From the NCBI RefSeq assembly GCF_028307215.1, contig NZ_JAQMHV010000003.1, positions 124,001 to 188,000 of the forward strand: DNA of 64,000 nt. Reading direction: 5' to 3'. The first letter of the stretch is position 1, and every line of letters begins with the position of its first letter. Below the pieces are notes generated by a model, which made no database searches, was not told the DNA's origin, and saw only the letters and a list, made by a program, of their open reading frames with translations. Shown here piece by piece: positions 1 through 12,151 of the stretch. Source of the DNA: Falsirhodobacter sp. 20TX0035. Lineage in GTDB: Bacteria; Pseudomonadota; Alphaproteobacteria; Rhodobacterales; Rhodobacteraceae. Both the position numbers and the translations under genes were made by a program.

Positions 1-899
1 TCGACATGATCCGCCAGGACCCCGTCCTGCGCGACCTGAAGCTGATCGCCGAACCCTGGGACGTGGCCGACTACCGCCTTGGCCAGTTCCCGCCGCCCTT
101 TGCCGAATGGAACGACCGATTCCGCGACGACGTCCGCCGTTTCTGGCGGGGGGAGAAGGTGGCCGGGGCCGTGGCTTCGCGCCTCACCGGCTCGGCCGAG
201 GTGTTCGACCATGGCCGGCGTCCGGCGTGGTCCTCGGTCAACTATGTCACGGCGCATGACGGGTTCACGCTGACGGATCTGGTCAGCTATGCCGAACGCC
301 ACAACGACGCCAATGGCGAAGGCGGGCGCGACGGGGCGGGCGACAACCTTTCGGACAACATGGGCACCGAGGGGCCCGATCCCGCGCTGGACGCCGCCCG
401 CGCCCTGCGCCGCCGCAACCTTCTGGCCACGCTGATGCTGTCGCAGGGCACCCCCATGATCCTTGCGGGGGACGAGATGGGGAACAGCCAGAACGGCAAC
501 AACAACACCTATGCTCAGAACAACCCGACCGGTTGGACCGACTGGCGCCGCGATCCGCTGACGGACTTCGTGGCCCGCCTGTCCGCCCTGCGTCACGGGA
601 CGGACCTGCTGCGCCAGCCTCGCTTCCTGCATGACGACGTCGTGGCTTGGTATCTTCCCGACGGGAGGGAGGCCGCGCCCGGCGACTGGGACGCGATGAC
701 GACCCTGTGCATGGAGTTGCAGGGCGAGGACGAGGCCGTCTTCGTCGTGCTGAACCCCGGTCCGGCCGTGGCCCTGACGCTGCCCCCCGGCTGCGACTGG
801 CAACTGGTGCTGGACACCACGCAACCTGCTTCCGATCCGCCGGAATGGGGGGTTGATGCCCCGGCCCATTCCGTGCTGGTCTTCCGCCACATCGACTAG
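1..899 (+). CDS. glgX: glycogen debranching enzyme GlgX, 3' portion (5' end outside window)
   Basis: Isoamylase-type GH13 enzyme that cuts alpha-1,6 branches in limit-dextrin glycogen in the cytoplasm. The frame is open from base 3, so the N-terminal part lies outside the window and the ATG at base 6 is internal. Visible motifs are LIAEPWD, which carries the general acid/base Glu, and VNYVTAHDGFTL, with the third conserved catalytic Asp of the family. A small C-terminal beta domain follows and the gene ends with TAG. pgm begins 9 bp downstream, so the two are very likely co-transcribed as part of a glycogen operon whose upstream genes are not visible. Confidence 0.95.
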   Translation, partial: DMIRQDPVLRDLKLIAEPWDVADYRLGQFPPPFAEWNDRFRDDVRRFWRGEKVAGAVASRLTGSAEVFDHGRRPAWSSVNYVTAHDGFTLTDLVSYAERHNDANGEGGRDGAGDNLSDNMGTEGPDPALDAARALRRRNLLATLMLSQGTPMILAGDEMGNSQNGNNNTYAQNNPTGWTDWRRDPLTDFVARLSALRHGTDLLRQPRFLHDDVVAWYLPDGREAAPGDWDAMTTLCMELQGEDEAVFVVLNPGPAVALTLPPGCDWQLVLDTTQPASDPPEWGVDAPAHSVLVFRHID

Positions 900-3438
<2,539 letters not shown>

Positions 3439-3534
3439 AGGATTCTCCCTTTGGTGTTGTTCTAGGGGAACTTTCCGCACTCGCAACTTCCCAATCCCGT
3501 CTTATGTCAGGAAAAGGCAAATCGAGGAGGCCGC

Positions 3535-5166
3535 ATGAACGTGAGCGCGAAGCCAGTGGACTGGGCCGACCGTAACTGGTGGCGCGGGGCGACGATCTAT
3601 CAGATCTATCCGCGCAGTTTCCAGGACACGGATGGCGATGGCATCGGCGACCTGCGCGGCATTGAAAAGCGTCTGGAACACATCGCGGCCCTTGGCGCCG
3701 ATGCGGTGTGGATCAGCCCGTTCTTCAAGTCGCCCATGAAGGATTTCGGCTACGACGTCGAAGACTACACGCTGGTCGATCCGATGTTCGGCACGAACGA
3801 GGATTTCGACGCGGTGATCGCGAAGGCTCGCGAACTGGGGCTGCGGGTGATGGTGGACCTCGTCTTCTCTCACACCTCGGACAAGCACGCCTGGTTCCAG
3901 GAAAGCCGCCTCAGCCGCGACAATCCGAAATCGGACTGGTATGTCTGGGCCGACGCGCGCCCCGACGGCACCGTGCCCAACAACTGGCTGTCGATGTTCG
4001 GCGGGACGGCGTGGCACTGGGATTCGCGGCGCGAGCAGTATTACCTGCACAACTTCCTCAGCTCTCAGCCCGACCTGAACCTGCACAATCCGGAGGTGCA
4101 GAACGCGCTTCTGGACGTGCTGCGTTTCTGGCTGGAGCGGGGGGTGAGCGGGTTCCGCTTCGACGTGATCAACTTCTACTTCTGCGACCGCTACTTGCGC
4201 GACAACCCGCCGCTGCCGCGCGAGCTGCGCAACGACAGCATCGCGCCGTCCGTGAACCCCTATAATCACCAGCTGCACCTGTTCGACAAGAACCAGCCCG
4301 AGAACATCGACTTCCTGCGCAAGCTGCGCGCAGTGATGGAGCCCTACGCCGCCGCCGCCGTGGGCGAGGTGGGCGACGCCCAGCGCGGGCTGGAGATCAT
4401 GGCCGAATACACCTCGGGCAACGACAAGGTGCACATGTGCTATCCGTTCGAGCTGTTGCAGCCGACGAAGCTGACCGCGCGCATCCTGGAGGACACGTTC
4501 CAGCGCATGAACCGCGCCGCGCCCGACGCCTGGCCCTGCTGGGCCTACAGCAACCATGACACGGTGCGCCTGCCTACCCGCTGGCAGGCCTCCGACGCGG
4601 CGCTGAAGAACTATGCCGTGCTGCTTATGTGCCTGCGCGGGTCGGCCTGCATCTATCAGGGCGAGGAGCTGGGCCTGCCGGAGGCGGAGCTGACCTACGA
4701 GGATCTGCAGGATCCTTACGGCAAGGAGTTCTGGCCCGAGTTCAAGGGACGCGACGGCGCCCGCACGCCCATGGCGTGGGCCGAGACGGCCCATGGCGGC
4801 TTTTCGGCCAACGCGAAGCCGTGGCTGCCGGTGCCGCTGGATCACGTATCCCGCTCGGTCGCGGGGCAGCAAGGCGTCAGCGGATCGATGCTGGAACATT
4901 ACCGCGCGGCCCTGCGCCTGCGCCGCGACCACCCGACGCTGAAGCATGGGGCGATGGACGCAATGTGGACGTCGGACGATCTGGTCCAGTTCCTGCGTCT
5001 GGGCGTGCAAACGGTCTTCTGCGCCTTCAACCTGGGCGAAGGCACGGTGGAGGCGCGACTCCCCGAAGGCCACTGGCACCCCGTCGGCGCGGACACGGGC
5101 GCGAAACCGCCCGCACCCACCGTGACGCTGGGCCCGTGGGAGTTCTGCCTGGCCTATCGCGACTAG
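3535..5166 (+). CDS. aglA: alpha-glucosidase, GH13 family
   Basis: Exo-acting alpha-glucosidase that hydrolyses maltose or sucrose-type alpha-glucosides, probably in the cytoplasm because no signal peptide is visible. In the 543-aa product the GH13 catalytic residues are in place: nucleophile Asp210 in GFRFDV, acid/base Glu278 in AVGEVGD, and Asp342 in SNHDTVR. The N-terminal WWRGATIYQIYPRSF block is typical of bacterial oligo-glucosidases. A strong GAGGAGG site sits just before the ATG. With glk divergent and glgX/pgm nearby it fits a glucan-to-glucose-6-phosphate route. Exact substrate cannot be read from sequence. Confidence 0.92.
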   Translation: MNVSAKPVDWADRNWWRGATIYQIYPRSFQDTDGDGIGDLRGIEKRLEHIAALGADAVWISPFFKSPMKDFGYDVEDYTLVDPMFGTNEDFDAVIAKARELGLRVMVDLVFSHTSDKHAWFQESRLSRDNPKSDWYVWADARPDGTVPNNWLSMFGGTAWHWDSRREQYYLHNFLSSQPDLNLHNPEVQNALLDVLRFWLERGVSGFRFDVINFYFCDRYLRDNPPLPRELRNDSIAPSVNPYNHQLHLFDKNQPENIDFLRKLRAVMEPYAAAAVGEVGDAQRGLEIMAEYTSGNDKVHMCYPFELLQPTKLTARILEDTFQRMNRAAPDAWPCWAYSNHDTVRLPTRWQASDAALKNYAVLLMCLRGSACIYQGEELGLPEAELTYEDLQDPYGKEFWPEFKGRDGARTPMAWAETAHGGFSANAKPWLPVPLDHVSRSVAGQQGVSGSMLEHYRAALRLRRDHPTLKHGAMDAMWTSDDLVQFLRLGVQTVFCAFNLGEGTVEARLPEGHWHPVGADTGAKPPAPTVTLGPWEFCLAYRD

Positions 5167-5345
5167 GGCTTGATCTTCATCGACCCGCCGCCCTGCGTCG
5201 TCAGCCAGTCGGGCCAGCCGACGTAACGCTCGACGATGAACAGGGCGGCGCAGGCGGCGATGACGCTCAGAACCAGGATCACCTTCCACACGGGTGGGGG
5301 GTGACGCACCCACTGCATCATGCGGATGAACCAGATGGGATTCAT
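5163..5345 (-). CDS. small single-pass membrane protein, function unknown
   Basis: A 60-aa protein with a Trp/Arg-rich amphipathic N-terminus (about residues 1-20), one hydrophobic segment of about 18 residues (22-40) and a short C-terminal tail, consistent with a single-pass inner-membrane protein. I do not recognise a named family. Its ATG overlaps the hpt stop codon (ATGA), so it is probably translationally coupled to hpt, which supports it being real. Its stop overlaps the alpha-glucosidase stop by 4 bp (CTAG). No function is proposed. Confidence 0.7.
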   Translation of the reverse strand: MNPIWFIRMMQWVRHPPPVWKVILVLSVIAACAALFIVERYVGWPDWLTTQGGGSMKIKP

Positions 5346-5887
5346 GTGCCCTCCGTGAAACGCACCTTGCCGATATAGGGCAGGTTGCGGTTCGATTGCG
5401 CGTAGTCGATGCCGTAACCCACGACGAATTCGTCGGGGATGGTGAAGCCGGTCCAGCTGGCCTGCACCTCCACCTCGCGGCGCGAGGGCTTGTCAAGAAG
5501 GGCGCAGACCTCCAGCCGCTTCGGCTCGCGCGATTTCAGAAGGCGGGTGACGTGGGAGAGGGTGAAGCCCGTGTCCACGATGTCCTCCACCACCAGCACG
5601 TCGCGGCCGGCGATCTCCCCCCTCAGGTCCTTCAGGATCCGCACCTCCCGCGAGGAGCGCATGGCGTTGCCGTAGGAGGAGGCTTCAAGGAAATCGACCT
5701 CCACCGGCAGGTCGATCTCGCGCACCAGATCGGCGATGAAGATGAAGCTTCCCCGCAACAGGCCCACGACCACCAGCTTGTCGGTGCCGGCGTAGTGGGT
5801 CGTGATCTCGCGGGCCAGTTCCTCCACCCGGGCGGCGATGGCCTTAGCCGAGATCATCTGGTCGATGACATAAGGTTGTTTCGACAT
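5342..5887 (-). CDS. hpt: hypoxanthine phosphoribosyltransferase
   Basis: Purine salvage enzyme that joins PRPP to hypoxanthine (or guanine) to make IMP/GMP. The 181-aa product has the acidic PRPP-binding loop [11 protein letters not shown] followed by FTLSHV, the GLLRGSFIF PPi loop, and the C-terminal [11 protein letters not shown] segment of bacterial HPRTs. The start at 5887 begins [10 protein letters not shown], as in homologues; a longer in-frame extension to 6277 runs antisense through the next gene and is rejected. It is divergent from the START-domain gene, with a 6-bp dyad (ACTCGG-GACA-CCGAGT, 5901-5916) in the 63-bp gap. Confidence 0.95.
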   Translation of the reverse strand: MSKQPYVIDQMISAKAIAARVEELAREITTHYAGTDKLVVVGLLRGSFIFIADLVREIDLPVEVDFLEASSYGNAMRSSREVRILKDLRGEIAGRDVLVVEDIVDTGFTLSHVTRLLKSREPKRLEVCALLDKPSRREVEVQASWTGFTIPDEFVVGYGIDYAQSNRNLPYIGKVRFTEGT

Positions 5888-5950
5888 GCTATCCCCTTGC
5901 ACTCGGGACACCGAGTAGCGAAAACCTGCGGGAAAGTCACGGAGGATGCC

Positions 5951-6412
5951 ATGCCGACCCATCAGGAAACGCGGCGGTTGCCCTACACGGCGACGCAGAT
6001 GTTCGATCTCGTGGCCGATGTCGGCGCGTACCCCCAGTTCCTTCCTTGGAACTCCGCCGCGCGGATCCGGTCGCGCACGCCCGTCGAGGGGGGCGGGGAG
6101 GTGATGGAGGCCGACCTCGTCATCTCGTTCAAGGTGTTCCGAGAACGGTTCGGCAGCCGCGTGACGCTGTGGCCCGAGCAGAAGAAGATCGACACCGAGT
6201 ACCTCGACGGGCCGTTCAAGTACCTGAAATCCACATGGTCGTTCCGCGACCTGCCCGAGGGCGGGTGCGAGGTGCACTTCTTCGTGGATTTCGAGTTCAA
6301 GAACGCGATCCTGCAGGGGATCATCGGCATGGTCTTCAACGAGGCGATGCAGCGCATCGTGCGCGCGTTCGAAAAGCGCGCGGCGCAGCTTTACGGGCCC
6401 AGCGCGGCCTGA
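5951..6412 (+). CDS. RatA/COQ10-type START-domain protein
   Basis: The 153-aa protein belongs to the polyketide-cyclase/START superfamily and matches the group annotated as COQ10 or RatA. The N-terminal [24 protein letters not shown] segment and the [15 protein letters not shown] stretch near the C-terminus are typical. In alphaproteobacteria and mitochondria this family is tied to ubiquinone binding or delivery. The toxin name RatA comes from an E. coli homologue and no antitoxin gene is adjacent, so the ubiquinone role is preferred here by inference. GGAGG lies 5 bp before the ATG. The 3' end overlaps convergent cinA by 22 bp. Confidence 0.88.
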   Translation: MPTHQETRRLPYTATQMFDLVADVGAYPQFLPWNSAARIRSRTPVEGGGEVMEADLVISFKVFRERFGSRVTLWPEQKKIDTEYLDGPFKYLKSTWSFRDLPEGGCEVHFFVDFEFKNAILQGIIGMVFNEAMQRIVRAFEKRAAQLYGPSAA

Positions 6413-6858
6413 AGCAGCGTCAGCGCATGGGCCACGGTGGCCCGGCGCACGCCCTCCCGGCCCAGTGCGCCGAAATCCACGGTTTCCGTGCGGGTGCCGG
6501 AGGGGGTGGAGATGCCGAAGCAGACGCGGCCTTCGGGCTTGTGGTCCGACCCGCCGGGCCCCGCGATGCCCGTCACGCTGACCGCCAGCGTCGCGCCCGA
6601 CCGGGCCCGCGCGCCTTCGGCCATCTGTTGCGCCACGGGTTCGGACACGGCGCCGTGGGCGTCCAGCGCCTCTTGCGTCACGCCCAGCATCTCGCGCTTG
6701 GCCGCGTTGGAATAGGTGACGAAGCCGCGTTCGAAGACCTTCGACGATCCCGCATTGTCCGTCAGCGCGGCCGAGATCATGCCGCCGGTGCAGCTTTCGG
6801 CCGTGGCGACCGTGACGCCGGCGGCAAGGGCGCGCTGCTGGAAGGACAGCCAGGTCAC
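6391..6858 (-). CDS. cinA: CinA-family nicotinamide-nucleotide amidohydrolase (stand-alone C-terminal domain)
   Basis: The 155-aa protein is the CinA C-terminal (PncC-type) domain, which deamidates NMN to NaMN in pyridine-nucleotide recycling. Conserved blocks are ATAESCTGG near residue 20, the FVTYSNAAK segment and [10 protein letters not shown]. The COG1058 N-terminal domain of long CinA is absent, which is common in proteobacteria. I place the start at the GTG at 6858, which overlaps the pgpA stop as GTGA; this indicates translational coupling. Minus-strand order is ispDF-pgpA-cinA. Confidence 0.92.
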   Translation of the reverse strand: MTWLSFQQRALAAGVTVATAESCTGGMISAALTDNAGSSKVFERGFVTYSNAAKREMLGVTQEALDAHGAVSEPVAQQMAEGARARSGATLAVSVTGIAGPGGSDHKPEGRVCFGISTPSGTRTETVDFGALGREGVRRATVAHALTLLQAALGP

Positions 6859-7346
6859 ATCAGCACCCAATGGGCGATGCCGGCGGCGATCATGGTGGCG
6901 ATGCCCGCGAACAGGCCCGCCCACAGATCATCGGTCATGACGCCGGTGACGCCGCCGCGCCGGTCGGCCTGGCCCACAAGCCACGGCTTCCAGATGTCGA
7001 ACAGGCGGAAGAACAGAAAGGCCGCGACCCAGCCGGGATAGGCGACGGCGGCCCAGTTTTCCACTCCGTGCCACCAGAAGGCGGCGGCGGGGAACAGAAG
7101 GGCGAGCCATTGGCCGGCCACCTCGTCGATGACGAATTCGGACGGATCCTCATGCGCGCCGGTCAACTCGCGCGACAGGGCCCAGAAGCCCAGCGCCGTG
7201 ACGGCCAGCGTCGCCAGCACCAGCACCGGAAAGCCAAGGAAGCGGTCGATCAGCAGGCCCAGCGCGATCGCCCCCGCCGACCCCCAGGTGCCCGGACCGG
7301 GGCGCAGCAGCCCAAGGCCGAAGCCAAGGCAGATCAGCCGCGTCAT
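6855..7346 (-). CDS. pgpA: phosphatidylglycerophosphatase A
   Basis: Dephosphorylates phosphatidylglycerophosphate to phosphatidylglycerol in the inner membrane. The 163-aa product has the PgpA signatures RPGPGTWGS near the N-terminus, [10 protein letters not shown] in the middle and [10 protein letters not shown] followed by the TGVMTDD metal-site segment. There are three to four hydrophobic segments, including the C-terminal one. Its ATG overlaps the ispDF stop (ATGA) and its stop overlaps the cinA GTG, so the three genes form one translationally linked unit. Confidence 0.95.
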   Translation of the reverse strand: MTRLICLGFGLGLLRPGPGTWGSAGAIALGLLIDRFLGFPVLVLATLAVTALGFWALSRELTGAHEDPSEFVIDEVAGQWLALLFPAAAFWWHGVENWAAVAYPGWVAAFLFFRLFDIWKPWLVGQADRRGGVTGVMTDDLWAGLFAGIATMIAAGIAHWVLM

Positions 7347-8458
7347 GCCGACACCAGAACAACGGTGGCGAGGGAGGCGATGCCTTCCTCACGCCCCGTG
7401 AAGCCCAGCTTTTCAGACGTCGTGGCCTTGACCGAAACGGTGGCCACATCGACGCCCATGATGTCCGCCAGCGCGGCGCGCATGGACCCCGCAACCGGCC
7501 CGATCTTCGGGTATTCGCAGACCAGCGTCACGTCGCAGTTCGACAAGCGGAAGCCGCGGGCCCGCATCCGTTCCATCGCGTGGCGCAGGAAGATGTGGCT
7601 TTCGGCGCCCTTCCATTTCATGTCCGACGGCGGGAAGTGCTGGCCGATGTCGCCTTCGGCCAGCGCGCCATAGATCGCGTCGGTCAGGGCGTGCATGCCC
7701 ACGTCGGCGTCGGAATGGCCCTGAAGGCCGCGCCCGTGCGGCACCTTCACGCCGCACAGCCAGACGTGGTCCCCATCCCCGAAGCGGTGCACATCATAGC
7801 CGTTGCCCATGCGGATGTCCATGTCGCGCCCTTTCAGCATACCCTCGGCCCGTGCGAAGTCGGCGGGCCATGTCACCTTGATGTTGGTTTCGTCGCCTTC
7901 CACGATGGCGACGTCAAGGCCTGCGGCGCGCGCCACCTCCACATCGTCGGCCGCGTTGCCGGGATGGGCCAGATGTGCCGACAGGATCGCGTCGAAGCGG
8001 AAGCCCTGCGGCGTCTGCGCCCGCCACAGCCCGGTGCGGTCGGCGGTGCCCGTCACATGCGCCTCGCCTCGCCACAGGGCGTCGCTGACGGGGAGGGCGG
8101 GCGCGGCACCGTCGGCTGTGTCCAGCGCCGCCACCACGCGGTCGATCACGGCGCGCGGCACCAGCGGGCGGGCCCCGTCATGGATCAGCACGCGCGTCAC
8201 GCCCTGGCCTTCCAAGGCGCGCAGGGCGTTCAGGACGGATTCGGCGCGTGTGGCGCCGCCTTCCACCATCTCCACGCCCAAAGGCTCCGCCCAGGGGCGG
8301 TCGTCGGGGTGGATCACCAGAAGGCGCCTCATCCCGGCAAAGGCGTCCAGCGTGTGGGACAGGATCGGGCGGCCGTTCAGCGGGCGCCACTGCTTGGGCA
8401 CCCCGCCGCCCGCGCGGCTGCCGCGTCCGGCGGCGACGATGATGGCTACGGTGGTCAT
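7343..8458 (-). CDS. ispDF: bifunctional IspD/IspF enzyme of the MEP isoprenoid pathway
   Basis: Fusion enzyme catalysing two non-consecutive MEP-pathway steps. Residues 1 to about 215 are the cytidylyltransferase IspD, with the nucleotide-binding loop [17 protein letters not shown] and the [10 protein letters not shown] motif. The rest is the cyclodiphosphate synthase IspF, with [15 protein letters not shown] and the C-terminal [14 protein letters not shown]. The 371-aa length is normal for the alphaproteobacterial fusion. Start at [11 protein letters not shown] (8458), since the upstream in-frame extension has no IspD similarity. It is divergent from dusB across a 174-bp gap. Confidence 0.97.
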   Translation of the reverse strand: MTTVAIIVAAGRGSRAGGGVPKQWRPLNGRPILSHTLDAFAGMRRLLVIHPDDRPWAEPLGVEMVEGGATRAESVLNALRALEGQGVTRVLIHDGARPLVPRAVIDRVVAALDTADGAAPALPVSDALWRGEAHVTGTADRTGLWRAQTPQGFRFDAILSAHLAHPGNAADDVEVARAAGLDVAIVEGDETNIKVTWPADFARAEGMLKGRDMDIRMGNGYDVHRFGDGDHVWLCGVKVPHGRGLQGHSDADVGMHALTDAIYGALAEGDIGQHFPPSDMKWKGAESHIFLRHAMERMRARGFRLSNCDVTLVCEYPKIGPVAGSMRAALADIMGVDVATVSVKATTSEKLGFTGREEGIASLATVVLVSA

Positions 8459-8577
8459 GGTTCGGATATGACATGCCCTCCGCGCCGGGTGAAGTCTGGA
8501 GTTTGCCTGCAAAAAAGGCTATGCGCATAGAAAGAAGGCGCGCGGCCCGCCGCATCCCCGAAAGTCATTCCAAAAAT

Positions 8578-8606
8578 TTGTAATATGTCAGCACGTGGCG
8601 TAATCG
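8578..8606 (+). promoter_or_regulatory. candidate sigma-70-like promoter of the dusB-ntrBC operon
   Basis: TTGTAA (8578-8583) and TAATCG (8601-8606) are separated by 17 bp, which would start transcription about 20 nt before the dusB TTG codon. It lies in the 174-bp gap between divergent ispDF and dusB. The -10 is imperfect. This is an assignment from sequence only. Confidence 0.4.
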
Positions 8607-8632
8607 GAAGCTGACGCTCAAGGATTAGGCAC

Positions 8633-9619
8633 TTGTCCATTCAGATCGACTCCGTGACGCTTGACCCGCCGGTGCTGCTGGCCCCGCTGGCCGGGATCAC
8701 GGACCTGCCGTTCCGCCAGCTGGTCGCGCGCTTCGGCGCGGGCCTTGTGGTGTCCGAGATGGTGGCGAGCCAGGAGGTCGTGCAGGCCAAGCCCGCCGCC
8801 CGCGCGAAGGCGGAACTGGGGTTCGGCGATCACGCCACCTCGGTCCAGCTGGCGGGGCGGGACGCCTACTGGATGGCCGAGGCGGCGCGCTATGCCGAAC
8901 AGCAGGGCGCGCGGATCATCGACATCAACATGGGCTGCCCGGCGAAGCGCGTCGTGGCGGCGGGGGGCAACGGGGCCTGCGGGTCGGCGCTGATGCGCGA
9001 ACCCGATCTGGCCCTGCGCCTGATCGAGGCGGTGGCCGGCGCCGTCCGCGTTCCGGTGACGCTGAAGATGCGGCTGGGCTGGGACGAGGACAGCCTGAAC
9101 GCGCCGCAGATCGCGAAGGCTGCCGAAGGGGCAGGGATCCGCATGGTCACGATCCATGGCCGCACGCGCTGCCAGTTCTACAAGGGCTCGGCCGACTGGG
9201 CCGCGATCCGCGCGGTGAAGGACGCCGTGGCCATCCCCGTGATTGCCAACGGCGACATCGTCGACAGCGCCACCGCCGCGACGGCGCGGCAGATGTCGGG
9301 CGCGGACGGCGTGATGATCGGGCGGGGGGCGCAGGGCCGCCCCTGGCTGCTGGCGCAGGTGGCGGCGGCGCTGCACGGCCGCCCGGCCCCCGTGGTTCCG
9401 CAAGGGCAGGCCCTGGCCGACATGGTGGTGGAGCATTACGAAAGCATGCTGTCCTTCTATGGGATCGAACTGGGCGTGAAGATCGCCCGCAAGCATCTGG
9501 GCTGGTATCTGGAGGCGGCGAACGTCCCCAAGGGCGACGTCCTGACCCGCACCGCCCCGGCCGAGGTGACCCGCGCCTTGCGGCACGCGCTGTCGGACCC
9601 GCCGGGGCAGGCGGCATGA
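8633..9619 (+). CDS. dusB: tRNA-dihydrouridine synthase DusB (NifR3)
   Basis: FMN enzyme that reduces specific uridines in tRNA to dihydrouridine. The 328-aa TIM-barrel protein has LAPLAGITDLPFR, the catalytic-Cys motif NMGCPAKRV and IANGDI, with GVMIGRGAQG near the phosphate site. The start is a TTG (8633) with AAGGA about 8 nt upstream; the N-terminus MSIQIDSVTLDPPVLLAPLAG fits the family and no better start is present. The stop overlaps the ntrB ATG (ATGA). In Rhodobacter capsulatus the orthologue nifR3 is the first gene of nifR3-ntrB-ntrC, exactly this arrangement. Confidence 0.95.
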   Translation: MSIQIDSVTLDPPVLLAPLAGITDLPFRQLVARFGAGLVVSEMVASQEVVQAKPAARAKAELGFGDHATSVQLAGRDAYWMAEAARYAEQQGARIIDINMGCPAKRVVAAGGNGACGSALMREPDLALRLIEAVAGAVRVPVTLKMRLGWDEDSLNAPQIAKAAEGAGIRMVTIHGRTRCQFYKGSADWAAIRAVKDAVAIPVIANGDIVDSATAATARQMSGADGVMIGRGAQGRPWLLAQVAAALHGRPAPVVPQGQALADMVVEHYESMLSFYGIELGVKIARKHLGWYLEAANVPKGDVLTRTAPAEVTRALRHALSDPPGQAA

Positions 9620-10725
9620 CGCGCGGATCCTCCATCGCGGGCATCCTGCCCAGCGGCGCCATCTGGGCCAGCCTGCCCGTGCCTGCGCTGCTGCTGGACG
9701 CGCGCAACAACATCCTCGCGATCAACCCGGTGGCGGAAAGCTTCCTCAACGCCTCGGAAAAAAGCCTGCGGAACGAACCGGCGCTGGACCGGCTGTCGAT
9801 CGACGCCCCGATGGACGAGGCGCTGGCCCGCGTGCGCCGCAACCAGGCGGCCATGTTCATCAACGACGTGGACGTGACCACGGGCGAAAAGGCCCCGGTG
9901 CAGTGCAACCTCCAGATCGCGCCGCTGGCGGACCGGCCCGACCTCGTGATGCTGCTGATCTCTTCGCGCGACATCGCGGACCGGCTGGGGCGGGTGGCGG
10001 CGGTGCGGTCGGCCGCGCGGTCCGCCATCGGCATGGCCGAGATGCTGGCACATGAGATCAAGAACCCGCTGGCCGGCATCGCGGGGGCGGCGCAGCTGAT
10101 CGCCATGAACCTGCCGGCCGAGGACCGCGAGTTCGCCGACCTGATCGTGGAGGAAACCCACCGCATCGTGAAGCTGCTGGAGCAGGTGGAGCAGTTCGGC
10201 AACGTCCGTCCGCCCGACTGCCGCCCGGTGAACATCCACGACGCGCTGGACCGGGCCCGACGTTCGGCCGCGCTGGGCTTTGCCGCGAAGATGACGATTC
10301 TTGAAGATTACGACCCCTCGCTTCCCGCCACGTTCGCCGATCCGGACCAGCTGATGCAGGTCTTCCTGAACCTGATCAAGAACGCGGCCGAGGCGGCGGG
10401 CGCGCAGGGCGGCACGATCCGCCTGCGGACCTTCTACGACCTCGCGCTGCGGCTGCGGCGGGCGGATGGCGGCGGATCGCTGCCCCTTCAGGTGGAAATC
10501 ATCGACGACGGCCCCGGCATCAAGCCCGAGATCGCCGCCTCCATCTTCGACCCCTTCGTGTCGGGGCGCGAGAACGGGACCGGGCTGGGGCTGGCGCTGG
10601 TGTCCAAGATCATCTCGGACCACGGGGGGATCATCTCCGTGGATTCGATGCCGGGGCGGACGGTCTTCCGCGTGTCGCTGCCCATGGCGCCCCGCGAGGC
10701 GCCCACGAACAAGATGGAGGTCTGA
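9616..10725 (+). CDS. ntrB: nitrogen regulation sensor kinase NtrB
   Basis: Cytoplasmic PII-controlled histidine kinase/phosphatase that sets phosphorylation of NtrC under nitrogen limitation. In 369 aa: an N-terminal PAS domain (about 15-120), the DHp helix with phospho-accepting His146 in LAHEIKNPL, and an ATP-binding domain with NLIKNAAEA (N box), DDGPGI (G1) and NGTGLGLALV (G2). No transmembrane segment is seen, as expected. It overlaps dusB by 4 bp and is followed by ntrC after 3 bp. The PII gene glnB lies about 15 kb away in this window. Confidence 0.96.
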   Translation: MTRGSSIAGILPSGAIWASLPVPALLLDARNNILAINPVAESFLNASEKSLRNEPALDRLSIDAPMDEALARVRRNQAAMFINDVDVTTGEKAPVQCNLQIAPLADRPDLVMLLISSRDIADRLGRVAAVRSAARSAIGMAEMLAHEIKNPLAGIAGAAQLIAMNLPAEDREFADLIVEETHRIVKLLEQVEQFGNVRPPDCRPVNIHDALDRARRSAALGFAAKMTILEDYDPSLPATFADPDQLMQVFLNLIKNAAEAAGAQGGTIRLRTFYDLALRLRRADGGGSLPLQVEIIDDGPGIKPEIAASIFDPFVSGRENGTGLGLALVSKIISDHGGIISVDSMPGRTVFRVSLPMAPREAPTNKMEV

Positions 10726-10728
10726 GAG

Positions 10729-12093
10729 ATGGACGGAACGATCCTCGTGGCGGATGACGACCGCACGATCCGCACGGTGCTGACGCAGGCGCTGACGCGC
10801 GCGGGCTGCAAGGTGCATGCGACCTCCTCGCTTTTGACGCTGATGCGGTGGGTGGAGGAAGGGAAGGGCGATCTCGTCATCTCGGACGTGGTGATGCCGG
10901 ACGGGAACGGGCTGGAAGCGCTGCCCCGCATCGCCAAGCTGCGGCCCGGGCTGCCGGTGATCGTCATCTCGGCCCAGAACACGATCATGACGGCCATCCA
11001 GGCGGCCGAGGCGGAGGCCTTCGACTATCTTCCCAAGCCCTTCGACCTGCCGGACCTGATGAAGCGGTCGGCGCGGGCGCTGGAATCGAAGCGCCGCGCG
11101 CCGAACCGCCCGGCCCCGGCCCGCGAAGGGTCGGACGACCTGCCCTTGGTGGGGCGCACGCCCGCGATGCAGGCGCTCTATCGGCTGGTGGCGCGGGTGA
11201 TGAACACGGACCTGCCGGTGCTGATCACCGGCGAATCCGGCACCGGCAAGTCCCTGATCGCGCGCGCGATCCACGATTTCTCTGACCGTCGCGCGCTGCC
11301 CTTCGTGGTGGCGCAGGCGTCGGACCTGCAGGGCGCCGATGGCCCCGCCACGCTGATGGCGCGGGCCAAGGGCGGAAGCCTTGTCTTCGACGAGGTGGCC
11401 GATTGCAGCGACGAGGCGCAGGGCCGCATCGTGCGCCTTCTGGACCAGATGGGCGAACAGGCGCCGCGCATCATGTCCACCTCGCAATCCGACCTTCAGG
11501 CGCGGATGGAACAGGGGGCCTTCCGGCAGGACCTGTTCTACCGTCTGGGCGGCGTGACGCTGCACGTGCCCGCCCTGCGCGAACGGGTGGACGACATCCC
11601 GCTGCTGGCCGAACATTTCCTGGCGCGGGGCGAACGCGACATGGGATCCGTCCGTCGCCTGTCGGCCGAGGCGCGGGAACTGGTGCGCGCCTATGGCTGG
11701 CCCGGCAACGTGCGGCAGCTGGAAAACACGCTGCGCCGCCTGATCGTCACCTCGGCCGAGGCGGAGATCACCAAGGCCGAGGTGGAGGCCGTTCTGGGCA
11801 ACCAGCCGGTGATGGAGCCCCTGAAGGGGGGTGGCGAGGGCGAGAAGCTCTCCGCCTCGGTCGCGCGGCACCTGAAGCGGTATTTCGACCTGCATGGGGG
11901 CGCCCTTCCGCCGCCCGGCGTTTATCAGCGCATCCTGCGCGAGGTGGAGGGGCCGCTGATCGAGATCGCGCTGGACGCCACCGCCGGCAACCAAGCGAAA
12001 TGCGCCGATCTGCTGGGGATCAACCGCAATACCCTGCGCAAGAAGATCACCGACCTCGATATCCGCGTGACACGGCGGCGCAAGCTGATGTAA
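10729..12093 (+). CDS. ntrC: nitrogen regulator NtrC lacking the sigma-54 GAFTGA loop
   Basis: Response regulator of nitrogen-controlled genes, 454 aa. The receiver has Asp53 in ISDVVMPDG and Lys103. An AAA+ domain follows, with Walker A GESGTGKS (168-175) and Walker B near LVFDEVAD (219-225). A Fis-type helix-turn-helix lies at the C-terminus. Between Walker A and Walker B (about 191-216) the ELFG...GAFTGA segment that contacts sigma-54 in enteric NtrC is missing and the domain is shortened. Rhodobacter capsulatus NtrC is known for the same deletion and activates sigma-70 polymerase; the same mode is inferred here. Confidence 0.95.
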   Translation: MDGTILVADDDRTIRTVLTQALTRAGCKVHATSSLLTLMRWVEEGKGDLVISDVVMPDGNGLEALPRIAKLRPGLPVIVISAQNTIMTAIQAAEAEAFDYLPKPFDLPDLMKRSARALESKRRAPNRPAPAREGSDDLPLVGRTPAMQALYRLVARVMNTDLPVLITGESGTGKSLIARAIHDFSDRRALPFVVAQASDLQGADGPATLMARAKGGSLVFDEVADCSDEAQGRIVRLLDQMGEQAPRIMSTSQSDLQARMEQGAFRQDLFYRLGGVTLHVPALRERVDDIPLLAEHFLARGERDMGSVRRLSAEARELVRAYGWPGNVRQLENTLRRLIVTSAEAEITKAEVEAVLGNQPVMEPLKGGGEGEKLSASVARHLKRYFDLHGGALPPPGVYQRILREVEGPLIEIALDATAGNQAKCADLLGINRNTLRKKITDLDIRVTRRRKLM

Positions 12094-12151
12094 ATCGGCA
12101 ACAGAAGAAGCAGCGGGGGCCGACCCTCGCCGAACGGGGCAGGTCTTTTCG

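Noticed and set aside
5951-6412. Toxin of a RatAB toxin-antitoxin system
   Set aside because: No antitoxin-like gene is adjacent (the neighbours are hpt and cinA), and the family has a ubiquinone-related role in this lineage.
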